Source: Linum tenue (lineage: Eukaryota > Streptophyta > Magnoliopsida > Malpighiales > Linaceae). Taken from it: a stretch of 64,000 nucleotides of DNA. Position 1 is the first letter of the stretch. Each line of letters begins with the position of its first letter. The DNA lies in assembly GCA_946122785.1 (NCBI GenBank), contig CAMGYJ010000011.1, positions 14,570,001 through 14,634,000 of the forward strand, written 5' to 3'. Of this stretch, positions 54,042-64,000 are shown in pieces. The notes below the pieces were generated by a model. The model made no database searches. It had not been told where the DNA came from and saw only the letters and a list, made by a program, of their open reading frames with translations. The position numbers were made by a program, and so were the translations under genes.

Positions 54042-56836
54042 TAAAGGTGTCAATCGGGCGGGTTCAGGTTGGGTTCAATCGGGTTACGAGTTTATCGATT
54101 TTCGGGTGTATCGGGTTACGGGTCAGTCGGGTTCGGGTTAATCAGGTTGCGGGTCAGTCGGGTTGCGGGTCCATCGGGTTGCAGATCCATCGGGTTGCGG
54201 GCCAATCGGGTTCCTGGTCATCGTGTTACAGGTCGAGCGGGTTGCGAACGGATCAGGTTGTGGGTTGTTCGGGTTCGCGCATTGTGTTACTTACTCACTA
54301 CAGTTTACACATTATTTTTGCACTAATTTCAAACATTTTTTGACAAATTTTAGAGAACTTCTTTCTAACTTGTATAATTACTTATACAAGTTAAAGAAAC
54401 TTGTCAGTTTGTTGAATTAATTTTGTATTTTTTAGATGATTGAGTTATTGCAATAATATGATTTAAAAATTTGCCATGTGAATAATCGTAGTTGGTAAAG
54501 TAGTTGGTAAAGTACATTAGTTACTAGTTATGGTAACATCTCCATCCAATAGTCCTATTACAACCACAAATTAAAAGGTGTACCATAACACAAATAAGTA
54601 AATATATTTGGTTTAAAACAAAAACATAAAAGAAATAACTCCACAAACATTAAAGTGACGTAAAAAAGTGGTGTTTACTGTTTAGCATGCATAAATTGAA
54701 GATATGACACACAACTCATATATACAATGAATATTTGAAATGGTACTTAGTAAGTGATTCATATTTTTTTTTGGTGGAAGTAAGTGATTCATATTTGATT
54801 AGTGATATCTATTTTATATGTATATTTGGCATGCATAAATTTAAGAGATGACACACAATTCATATATGCAATGAATATTTAGTCACGAGATCTTATTCAC
54901 GGGAAATTTCTCTATACTAAAAAGTATACTAATACTTATGAAACAAATTATTGTAATTGATTGTATAGTTCTAATTACGGAAATTAATTTAACAACTTCT
55001 TAGTCTTCATTTCTCGTAACTAATTGTTACACATATTAACTACCGTGAACGATGTGACAATTTGTCTTTCTAAATTTGAGAATAAAATCAAGATGAATAA
55101 AAAAAAATATTGGACCATAAATCAATTAACGGTTCCATTATGTTCTAAAAAGCAAATTTGAATAGAAGAAAATATGCATGCCTAATAAATCATAGATATA
55201 GATTTGCGATGACCCAAAAAAATAAAGAACACCTTTAAATATATTATTATTAAATTGGGACTCCTTAAAATTGCTTTCCCATAAATTCTCACAAGCAATC
55301 TCTCGCACCACAATTATAAATTTCCACTACCGAAAATTTTGGCTCCAAAATTTAAAATTTTACCTCCAACAAATCCTAAAATTTTGGCTCCCCGACCCCC
55401 GCTATTTCTTCCCCGCTCTCTTTGTTCCCATTTCCCCATGAAAAAGCTCACATCGTTTTCATATGTTTGTTCTTTAATCTTTATCATAACCATCCCAATC
55501 TCTTCTCATATTGTCACAATTAATCCATGCCCTGCCATTTTAATATATTTGTAGATAATTTGCAACAATAATCATTTAACCAACTCAAACACAATAATCA
55601 TTTAACCAACTAGAATTCTAAGTTTTTAATACGAGAAAAATTCATGTGAATAAGTATATGATCTATAATATAAAATAACTTGCATTTGAGATAGTTGAGT
55701 CACATTATTGAGATAAGATCACTCATGATAATGTTTACTACAGATAATATCTTAGTCACAAATGTTAAACTCTTAAACCATCATATGCAGACATTGTGAT
55801 AATCAAATTTATAAGTAAATGTTAGAACCAAATAGATAATTACATGTTCTCAAATCTACTATATCAAATTAGTCATGTCCTATAAGACCATAGTAGGGTT
55901 TGCTGTAGAGTATAGACAATATTTTAGTCACTAAATGTTTGACTCCTAAATCATCATATGTAAACATTGTGATAATCAAACTAATAATTAATTAAACTAC
56001 TAAACATCATATGTAAACATTGAGATAAGCTTTCCCTCTTCTTTCTCTTCAAAGAAAATTGAAAACACAAAATTTCACTTTATTTTTTCTTTCCATAAAT
56101 AAAAAACACCAAACTTCTCACATCTTTCTCCTCTTGATAGATCAAACTCAAAAGCACCAAAACTCCCCCTTATTTCTTGTCCCAAAACATGAAGCACCAA
56201 ATTCCCTCTTCTGTTTTTAAAAGTTGAAAACACCAAAATTTTCAACTTATTTATCTTCCTATAAACCAAAGCACCAAAACTTTACCTTGTTTCTATTCCC
56301 AAAAATTTAAGTACCAAATTTCCCTCTTCTTTTTATTCACAAAAAGTTGAAAACACAAAAACTTCTCAATTCTTTATCTTTTCACAAATCAAAAGCACCA
56401 AACTCCTCCTTTCTCTATTTTATCAAAATACATCATTTCAACTCCATTTCATTTTTCGAACTTTCTTGACAAAATGAAAAAATAGTTTTACTTAGACTTA
56501 CAGGAAAAAAATTATTTTGAAGACTATATAATATATATATATAATAGTAAATATTTGGGTCAGTCGGGTGGGTTAGGGTCAATCGGGTTACAGGTTAGTC
56601 GGATTCGGGTTCAATCGGGTTGCGGGTCAATCGGGTTCGGGTTTAATCGGGTTGCGGGCCAGTCGAGTTCGGGTTTAATCGGGTTGCTGGCCAGTCGGGT
56701 TGCGGGTTGATCGGGTTGCGGGCCAGTCGGGTTGCGGGTCGAACGGGTTATGGGTCATTGACTTTTAGTCAGCTCGGGTTGCGGGGCGGGTTGAATGGGC
56801 GGGTTACTCGGGTCGGGTTCTATTTTGACACCTATA
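54042..56836. mobile_element. Non-autonomous hAT element, 2.8 kb
   Basis: Ends TAAAGGTGTCAATC and the complement TATAGGTGTCAAAA are inverted repeats. A perfect 8-bp target duplication CTCAACAC flanks it (54034-54041, 56837-56844). About 220 bp at the left end and 250 bp at the right end consist of CGGGTT(A/G)CGGG and TCAATCGGGTT units. The 2.3-kb interior is AT-rich with no transposase, so it relies on an outside enzyme. Confidence 0.92.
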
Positions 56837-56844
56837 CTCAACAC

Positions 56845-57225
56845 AGTGAATCACGGGTGAGAGATTACATGGCGGTGGACAGGGATGAGGATCGAAATGC
56901 TCCGAGCTTAAGAGGCAGGGGAAGACGAGGCTCCAAGTCTTAGTCAAGGGAAGCAGAAGAACCCAAATCCCCAAATCAAAGAACTGAACGCACAAGCAGC
57001 AGGGCTAGACACCGCAATCCATCCTCCGTTGGCCACCAAGATGCAGAACACACCACCTGGGAAGAACGAAGGGGAAAACCAGTGAATCGATTCACCACAC
57101 AAGCTGATAACTCCACCATCATGAGAAGACACAAGATGCATAACCCAGCTCCCAAGAAGAGCAAATCCCAGGAAAAAGCCCTAGAACAGGGTAGCAAAAT
57201 GCCAAAAATGGCTGGAAAAGCATAG
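56845..57225. other. Unassigned DNA right of the hAT element
   Basis: Continuation of 53647-54041, GC-richer than its surroundings, with short minus-strand frames (57141-56944, 57197-56976) and no recognised domain. With the left piece it may be a decayed gene or retroelement fragment split by the hAT insertion. Confidence 0.35.
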
Positions 57226-58367
57226 TGAAAACATCAAAACATATGCAAGCAAGTAGGTTGGGTTGCAGTGGAGATTATTATCATCTACAAGAAATAAATG
57301 TTTCAGATTATATAAGGAAAATTCTATTAATAAATTTGCAATTGTGTATATAACAAGGTAGAGAGGTCGGTTCTACAAAATAAGATATAAAGGTTGGAAG
57401 AACTAGCTGAAAGCTTCCAGTTGTCGAATTTAATCAAATGTGAATGCAGCGAACCAGATCCTCTTAGCGAAAACATAAGTTGTTTTCAATTCGTCAATTG
57501 TGACATCACTAATTAATTTGAGCCCATATGCATATAACATTAAGATATTATTGATAATATGAGAATGTTCATAGTTGAAATTGCAAAGTTCGATAGAATA
57601 TATTATAATTAAATCGTTTGTTTTATTTTGGACAACATTAGCGTTTGAAGTTTAGACTTCAGAAATTTTAGTACTCATTTTTGTTTACATGTATTTTATT
57701 ATTTTGGATTAAAATATATATTTTTAATTATTTTATCTCTGTATTTTTATCAAACATGCCATTTTATCATAATTTTTACATCAAACATATCTTTATATTC
57801 TGAAAAAATGATCAAACATTTCATGTTAAAATTTTCATAAAACGGTCAACCATGAATAAACCATGATTTGGGTGACATAAACATCAAAAATAATCTTGAT
57901 AATTTAATTTTAATATTTTTGGTTACATTATATAGCCTAATAATCCAAATAATTACGGGACTAAGAGAAACAAAAGGAGAGACAAAAATGGCATTTTCTT
58001 TCCATTTTGCCAAGGCCAGGTCTCATAAACCATGTCTGTCCAATTTTTATGGAAATTTTAATAGACGGAAATGTTTGATAATTTTTCAAAGTCTAGGGAT
58101 ATGATTGATGAAAATTTAGTAGAAGTGCATATTTGATAAAAATGCATGATAGAGTAACATATTTTACTTATAAGTCTTTTTATTATGTGTTTTACTTATT
58201 TACTTAGAATATTATTTAACAATTTATATAGATTGAACCTGTAAAGTGTCAGCCGCTCGTTATACAAGTTCATACTCTGATTCTGATTTGATTCTCACAA
58301 TATTTGTTTGCAGTCAAGCGTATAATTAATACGACAGGATGTGACGAGGAAAGAGTTGTTGTTATAG
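57226..58367. other. AT-rich spacer
   Basis: No gene, RNA or defined repeat seen. Confidence 0.5.
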
Positions 58368-58446
58368 TGGAAGCCTACCCGGGAGGGATGGATTAGAGTT
58401 AACACGAATGGCTCTGTCAGGGGTACGAATTCAAGGGCAACAGTGT
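58368..58446 (+). pseudogene. RNase H fragment, LINE type
   Basis: Encodes WKPTREGWIRVNTNGSVRG without a stop for about 26 codons. Plant LINE-derived RNase H domains typically read W-K-P-P-x-G-W-x-K-x-N-x-D-G-S-V. Here the catalytic Asp position is Asn. The rest of the domain is not recognisable. Confidence 0.55.
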
Positions 58447-58465
58447 TTAAAATGACGACTTAGTT

Positions 58466-58709
58466 TTATTTAGGTAGCTTTTGGTAAAATTATATTATTA
58501 CTGGAGTTACCTAGATAGACTGGCTAGGGTTTGTGTATGTCGAGCCACAACATATATATTGTGTCTTCATTGTACGTAAAACCTAAGCTGAATAATATTG
58601 ACTCTATAGAGTTCTACCTCTCATGTGGACTAGTCCTGGAACTCAGAGAAACCACGTAAAATTCTGGTGTTTTGTCGTTTAATTTCAGTTCTTAACCTTG
58701 TATCAGAGC
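58466..58709 (+). repeat. Copia LTR fragment with primer site
   Basis: ATGTGGACTAGTCCTGGAAC and GAAACCACGTAAAATTC parallel the Copia-1 LTR end (47391-47430). TTGTATCAGAGC (58698-58709) is a one-base variant of the iMet primer site. It may be the 5' LTR of Copia-2, whose coding part starts at about 62242. The left border is uncertain. Confidence 0.6.
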
Positions 58710-59491
58710 CTCTCATCTAAGAATAACCTTGTATTAACCCAGTGTTGGTAATAAGCCTTACCGCTCTTACTCTTCCCACTACATCGAGAATAACCTGCCT
58801 ACCCGCTGTTCATGGCATTTCCGCTGTCGGTAATAGAGGGGGCCTTATAAGTGAATGGTGTTTAAACCTAGCTCGTCATAGGAGTGTTGGACCTCAAAAA
58901 AGACTCTATTTACTAGGGGCAAGCCTATTTGTGTGCATTGATTGAATACCGGTTTGTTTGCATTGGTACATAAAGAGAAGCGCTTGGTACACTTCAGCGC
59001 TAGTCTTAGTGAATCTTATTATTCGAAGCTTTCTGCGTTCAGTCAATCTAAAAGGACTTCTATTTAGAGACACCTATCCTTAGCAGTCCTTTTCGAGCTC
59101 TCCCATATTAGGGAGATTCCAAAATACCGTCTCAATTCATCCAAGCATGTTTGGGTACTTTTTGAACCCGGAGTAAAATGAAAGGTAAAAGCTCATGCAT
59201 GTCGATGTGAGGATAGATTGTTCGTTGCCTTATTCTTCTCATTCTTACTTCTTTTCCTTTGTCGCTCTCCGCCCTTTTGCTTGGAAAGCGCACTGGAGAT
59301 ATTTTGTCTTTCTTGGCGTGCTTCTGAGAGGAAGTTTTTATTCTACTGGTCTTTCTCTTGTGATTACAATTTTAAATACATACCAAACTTTCCAGAGGAG
59401 ATGCCGGTGAAGACTACCAGCCAATGATGGACCTGGGCCTACTACCGCCAAGTAGCCTATGAAGTCTCAAATTGAGTACTAAAGTAAAACT

Positions 59492-60439
59492 CAATGCAGT
59501 CAAAAGCGCGATTCTACTTAGAAGCGGAAAAGGGGTAAAATCGTAAAGCGTAGAATCAAAGCGTAAAAACGAAAGTTTTTATACATCCTATAAAATAGCT
59601 AAAAAATTGTTAAGTACCACATGTATTATGTAAAATGTGAGCGTATAGATTTTAGATAAGTGAAAATATATACAAATTTTGTTTGAAAATGTAACTTTTC
59701 ACACATAAATTAGTTTGGATCGATTATAAAGTAGATGCAAAGATGGTGACGACGACCAAATGGCTTCCCCCCCCCCCCCCTTTTTTGTAACCACCTCCAG
59801 TTAGTGTTAATGACTTAATGTGTTATAATTTATACCGTAAATGAAAATAGAAAAAAAATAACAATCATCATTAATAACATAAAAAATGGAACGTTTCATG
59901 TCCTCTCCTCTCCCCATCTATTCAACTTTCGTTGTCTCCCAATCCACACCCGTACCTTCGACTTTCGTCACCGCCTTGGTCCATCTCGCCGGCGACGTAA
60001 CTACAGCCGCCTCCACCGTTGCAGAGAGAAGAAAAACCCGAAGATTAATTACTTGGCTGTTGATCCGCGAGATGGAGCCTGTGAGAACATGGTTACGTCG
60101 TCCCGCCGCTATCCGGGTCTCAACCCAATCCCACTTGCAATCACCTCTCCACCATAGCAGTCACCAACAGTCATGAATCATAAGCCGCCATGGGAGAGTC
60201 GAACCAGTTTGCTTACTCAGCTCCGCAAAATTGTCACTTTTATGGTCATGAACTGGAATCGTACAAAATCGCTCAAGAAACGCGTTTTTGACAGTTTTTA
60301 CCGATTTTAACCTTTTTACTTACGATTTTGCACGATTTTGAGTACAAAACGATTTTATGTGAAAACTGAATCGTTTTAGTGACCTAAATACGTAAAAACG
60401 TACGTTTTTACGCTTTAAAGCGCGATTTTGACTGCATTG
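59492..60439. mobile_element. Non-autonomous hAT element, 948 bp
   Basis: A perfect 14-bp inverted repeat, CAATGCAGTCAAAA, at both ends. A perfect 8-bp duplication GTAAAACT flanks it (59484-59491, 60440-60447). Short CGATTTT / AAAATCG and TTTTTACG repeats lie near the ends. The 96-codon ORF at 59886-60176 matches no transposase motif I know. It splits a minus-strand open frame that ends in GDNEFYFSTQFETS when rejoined. Confidence 0.92.
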
Positions 60440-60655
60440 GTAAAACTCATTGTCCCCCCAAAGGGCAGCAACAATCAACCCATGGCAAAGCAGCATACCC
60501 GTTTCAGCATAGCGCTCGTCTAAGGAGCCCCATTGCTGGCCATTTGCTCTTGGGGTGCGCAAGCTATTGGGTTGAGCATTTCCTGTGGGTCGGGCATATC
60601 TGTCAGTCCCCCATATCCTTCGAGAAAGGTAACCACTTCTGATTCCGGGATTCAA
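60440..60655 (-). pseudogene. Unknown open frame interrupted by the hAT element
   Basis: Minus frame from ATG 60655 (MNPGIRSGYLSRRIWG) reads through QQWGSLDERYAETGMLLCHG to the hAT edge. Beyond the element it would need only a few codons to reach a stop at about 59463. It is possibly a mitochondrial-type unassigned ORF. The function is not recognised. Confidence 0.4.
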
Positions 60656-60691
60656 TTGCAGCAGGAATGAAGTAGTGAGCCCGAAGGTTTA

Positions 60692-60967
60692 GAATATGTT
60701 CGACCGTAGGGAGAAGGTGCGAAGTTGCTCGACTGAAAGGAGAGGAGGGGAATATGTTCGACCGTAGGGAGAAGGTGCGAAGTAGCTCGCATTTGAATTA
60801 GAACAAGAAGGAGAGGAGGGGAATATGTTCGACCGTAGGGAGAATGTGCAAAGTTGCTCGACTGAAAGGAGAGGTTATCAATATGCTCGAACAAAGTGAG
60901 AGGGGGAGAGTTCGCATATAGAAATTGAGAGGGAGAAGGGCGAAGGGCGAAGGGCGAAGGGCGAAGG
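60692..60967. repeat. Tandem repeats AATATGTTCGACCGTAGGG and GGGCGAA
   Basis: Three copies of AATATGTTCGACCGTAGGG with following AGAAGGTGCGAAGTTGCTCG-type sequence start at about 60693, 60751 and 60822, with a partial fourth near 60879. Four GGGCGAA units follow at about 60938-60967. Confidence 0.8.
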
Positions 60968-62241
60968 GAGTAAGGGAAAATGCTTTCATGCCAGCACGGT
61001 ACCAAGATCTTGATTCAACTAGTAGCTCAGGTACCAATTGCTATCATTACCCTAGATGTCAAAGCCGGTAAATCAATCTATAACTCTTTCCAGGTCTACC
61101 GAACCGGCTCTGAGGAAGCAATTCGTCCCTAGCCATCCGACTATCCAATTCCATTTTTATTCATCTCCCCCAAGATCCCAACACACCTCTTTATGCATCT
61201 ACTTGGCACCTATCAAACTCCATCGAATCTCATTAAAAAAGCAGGTAGGGGACCAGATATCGAATCAGAAGAGGGCTTTTGAACGTATTTATTTGATTTG
61301 ATCCCCACCTCATTCTATATTATTTTTCTCTTCTGGAATAGCATTTAACGACAAGGACTCTTCCTTTTGCCCGAAGCAGGAAACCTACTCCTACTTTGGG
61401 AACAAGGAAGAAGCTGGTTTGGGCTGAGCCCATATTTCTTGGTTGGCTATTCTCTCTTTCTGGGATTCTATCAAGGAGCTTATTCTTGCAACCTCAAACT
61501 CTTTCTTCCCGACCATATATTTTATAGGCCACAGAACAGGGGTGGGTGCTTTCTTCTTGTTCTTGCGTGACATCTGGTTAAGCTCTGGATAATTCTGCAA
61601 TGGAATGCTGCTATTTCTGAGAAGACCGACAAGGACGGGAAAGTCGGAGAAAGGTAGAGCACAACTATCATGCTTTTTCAGAAAGAATCCCGCATAACCT
61701 TCCGAAAGAAGTAAGAAGTAATGTGATGACCCAACAAGGTAACGGAGAGGAAAGACCCCTACCCCTAACTTCTCTGTCCTGTGTCGAAGCTTTTAGGTCC
61801 TTAGATCGGGTCAAGCTTTCTTGTTCTCGTGTCACTACAGGTCCCAGGGATGGGACTTTCAGGCCTAGTGCAGATTCGTCGAAATCGAAAGCTAAAGGTA
61901 GAGTAAAGAGATAACACTAGTAGCAACCGATATGGGAAATCCCTTAATAGTTTAGCCTCTCTTCATCCTTTGTCTTCTCTTGTGTCCACACCAGCTGCTT
62001 ATAACTTTCTTTCTTCATCCGAAAAGCGGCATTAGTTGGCAAATAGGCCTTTCCCTTCATCATCCTTTCTCTCCCAGTTGAAATAGTTTTTAGATTCCCC
62101 ATCAATCGCAGCAGCAATAGCTGGGTCAATCTACTCCCGCTGGTAAGCTATAGTCAAAGAATTCGGATTTATCTTTCACCACCTACTCCCAGATCTGTAA
62201 ATGCCACTGCCGGTGCCAATGCTTTCGGTCTACTCAAGCCT

Positions 62242-64000
62242 TTGTTTGGGTTGGCTCTTGGTGATAGGCAACCAGGGGAAGTCAAGTCAGGTCATCGACT
62301 GATCCTTTCAAAGATTAGCATCCCCCTCCCTAACAAGGCATTTTTTATGAAGCTTCACCGCGAATATGAGCCTATTAGTGCGTCTCTCCTTCATCAAAAT
62401 GTGACTAAGTTGGATACTATTTTAGCTGCGCTCTATCGCGAGGAGATTCGCCTTAAGAGTCAGGCTCAGATTGACTTTGCATCGTCTCATTCTGTTGATC
62501 AGTATGCTGCTTTTGCTACTTCCTCTTACAGGCCCCAGTCTTGGTCTTCTTCTGCTGTTCAAGGTCCTCCCACAACTTGTATTTGTCACTACTGTTGCGA
62601 GCCTGGCCACATTCAACCATTCTGCAACAAGCACAACTGGTGTAATTACTGTTAGCAGGCTGGCCATACTCTTAGCGAGTATCGCCAGCGGGGTCATCAT
62701 CCGCCTTCTCGCCAGTCGGGTCCGCCTCCTACTGCTGCCTATGTTGCGATAGCGATGCCGCCTACTCCTGCCCCGTCTTTGTTGTCTTCCTCGACCGTGG
62801 GTGTCTCCAAGTCGGAGCTCACCCATCTTATTCATTTTGCTCTTCAGGAGGTGATGAATTCGACCTTCTCTATCGGTTCTAGCTTAGGTAATTCTCGCCA
62901 ATGGCTTCTTGATTCTGCTGCTTTTCATCATATGACTAACCATGGTAGATCATTTAAATCTCTTCGTCCAGTTACCCAACGGTTACAAGTGGCTAATGGT
63001 GTTGTTCTCCCTGTTACGGAGGTTAGTCGGGTGGAAGACTCTTGTATTCAGTTGTCTAAAACTCTCCATGTTCCTAGTCTGGTTTCTAATCTTATTTCAA
63101 TAGGGAAGGTGGTAGAAGAGGAGGGTTTTCATATTCACTTTGATAATCATGGATGTGTGGTGCAGGACTCAAGGATGGGGATGGAACTCGGCCGGGGACA
63201 AAAGATGGCCAGAATCTATGTGATGGATAGTCTTCGAGCTAGTGATTATCATGGTTTTGGACGATTGGGGGCGACGTCTCATGGTGCTATGGAGGCTAGC
63301 GTTGAGGACTTGGCTGCTTTGGATGATAGTTCTCGTTTTTCACCAGTTCTCATTGTCTCAGTTAAGACCTCTCTCAATAAGGATGTACGAAATTATGTTT
63401 GGGATTTGTGGCACTACCGTTTGAGGCATCCTCATCCTGCTCGGTTGTTACAGATGTTTACTCTTAGTTTGTTACCTATAAAATTTTTTTCTTCCTACTT
63501 TTCTCCCCCGCCGTGCATATTGAAGCTAAAGCTTCACAACGCCCGTTTTCTACTAGCTTTAGTGAATATGCAGCTCCGTTTGACCTTGTGCATACTAATT
63601 TTTGGGGTCCATCGCATGTTCCATCCTGTAATGGTTTTCTCTATTTTGCTATGGTTATCGATCATCACGCCCAGTATACGTGGATTTATTTTCTTCGTCA
63701 TAAGTCAGAACTGATAACTCATGCTCAGGACTTTATTCAGATGATTCAGACTCAGTTTCAAAAGACAGTTAAGATTATTCATTCTGATCCTGGGGTGAGT
63801 TCAGTTTAATCATCTCCTTGCCTTCTATCGCTCTCAAGGAATTATTAGTCAGAAGTCATGTCTTGGGGTGTCGCAGCAAAATGGGGTTGTGGAGAGGAAT
63901 AACCGTCATGTCCTTGAGCTTACTCGCACTCTTTTATTTCGTTCTAGTGTTCCCGCACGGTTTGGGGTTGAAGCGCAAATACAGTTGTGTATCTTATTAA
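62242..64000 (+). pseudogene. Copia-2 gag-protease-integrase, decayed, runs off the window
   Basis: Starts mid-gag (AFFMKLHREYEPISASLLHQN) with a zinc knuckle CHYCCEPGHIQPFC, then a TAG at 62653-62655. Protease QWLLDSAAFHHMTNHG is near 62900. VPSLVSNLISIGKV and the pre-integrase WHYRLRHPHPARL (about 63409-63447) follow. After a frameshift, integrase starts FDLVHTNFWGPS, where the first catalytic Asp of HTDLWGP is Asn, then TWIYFLRHKSEL and IIHSDPG (second Asp). Further shifts lie near 63797. The gag N-terminus is missing at the left, where mitochondrial-like DNA begins. Confidence 0.82.

Larger units (their letters stand above)
58741..62190. other. Possible mitochondrial DNA insertion (NUMT)
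   Basis: Base composition and texture change to that of plant mitochondrial spacer DNA, with many GAAAG/CTTTC-rich stretches and segments such as CATAACCTTCCGAAAGAAG and TTCTGAGAAGACCGACAAGG. No standard mitochondrial gene was identified. Open frames include 61367-61570, 61723-61914 and the minus frame 60655-60440. A nuclear hAT element lies inside, so the segment resides in the nucleus. The call rests on pattern recognition and needs a search. Confidence 0.4.

Noticed and set aside
59886..60176. 96-codon ORF inside the 948-bp hAT element
   Set aside because: No transposase or other motif; likely chance or captured sequence, not supportable as a gene.

Overview
The window is repeat-rich nuclear DNA of a flowering plant, probably a eudicot. 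The evidence is plant-type Athila, chromovirus and Copia retrotransposons, Mutator, hAT and Harbinger-like DNA elements, and one intron-containing plant gene, a 3-ketoacyl-CoA synthase (KCS, fatty-acid elongation). The species cannot be named from the sequence.

Layout. 1-27437 is a nest of three Ty3/gypsy elements. The outermost is Athila-2 (+ strand; its 5' part should lie left of the window). A minus-strand chromovirus, Chromo-A, sits in Athila-2 gag (right edge 17317). A second Athila-like element, Athila-1 (+, 1622-13702), is inserted in Chromo-A pol with a 5-bp target duplication, ACGTC. Athila-1 has both LTRs, a tRNA-Asp primer site, gag-pol, and an extra ORF between pol and the 3' LTR. 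27438-31200 holds a minus-strand gypsy remnant, a hAT-like repeat-rich patch and unassigned DNA. 31200-38150 is a promoter-like, ORF-poor region containing a near-identical 1.59-kb direct repeat. 38172-41100 is a decayed minus-strand MULE transposase gene with its promoter. 41379-41869 is a hAT MITE. 42246-45195 is the KCS gene (3 exons, 493 aa). 46265-53645 is a Copia element (Copia-1) whose 5' LTR holds two nested MITEs and whose body is split by a solo LTR of a third Athila-like family. 54042-56836 is a 2.8-kb non-autonomous hAT element. 58368-58446 is a LINE RNase H scrap and about 58466-58709 a Copia LTR fragment. 58741-62190 resembles plant mitochondrial intergenic DNA and contains a hAT element. 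62242-64000 is a decayed Copia gag-pol.

The most interesting signal is in the Athila-like elements. (1) Clusters of perfect or near-perfect palindromes lie just upstream of TATA-like boxes, both in the LTR and at an internal site before the extra ORF. The palindrome sequence is family-specific (ACACGGCCGTGT, ATACCCG-AC-CGGGTAT, TTCACGGCCGTGAA) and, in the two families where both sites are visible, is shared by LTR and internal site. (2) The internal site is followed by a CT-rich leader and a candidate intron ending just before the extra ORF's ATG, which suggests a separate spliced transcript. (3) A 48-nt bulged hairpin occurs three times in Athila-1 and once in Athila-2, with compensatory changes in both stems and an invariant 12-nt bulge. 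(4) A second hairpin presents a roughly 53-nt purine-rich loop on stems of unrelated sequence. Together these look like an undescribed regulatory/RNA module. The MULE promoter shows a similar arrangement of inverted-repeat cluster plus TATA box.

All calls were made by reading; no similarity search, folding program or alignment was run. Identity figures are counts by eye.
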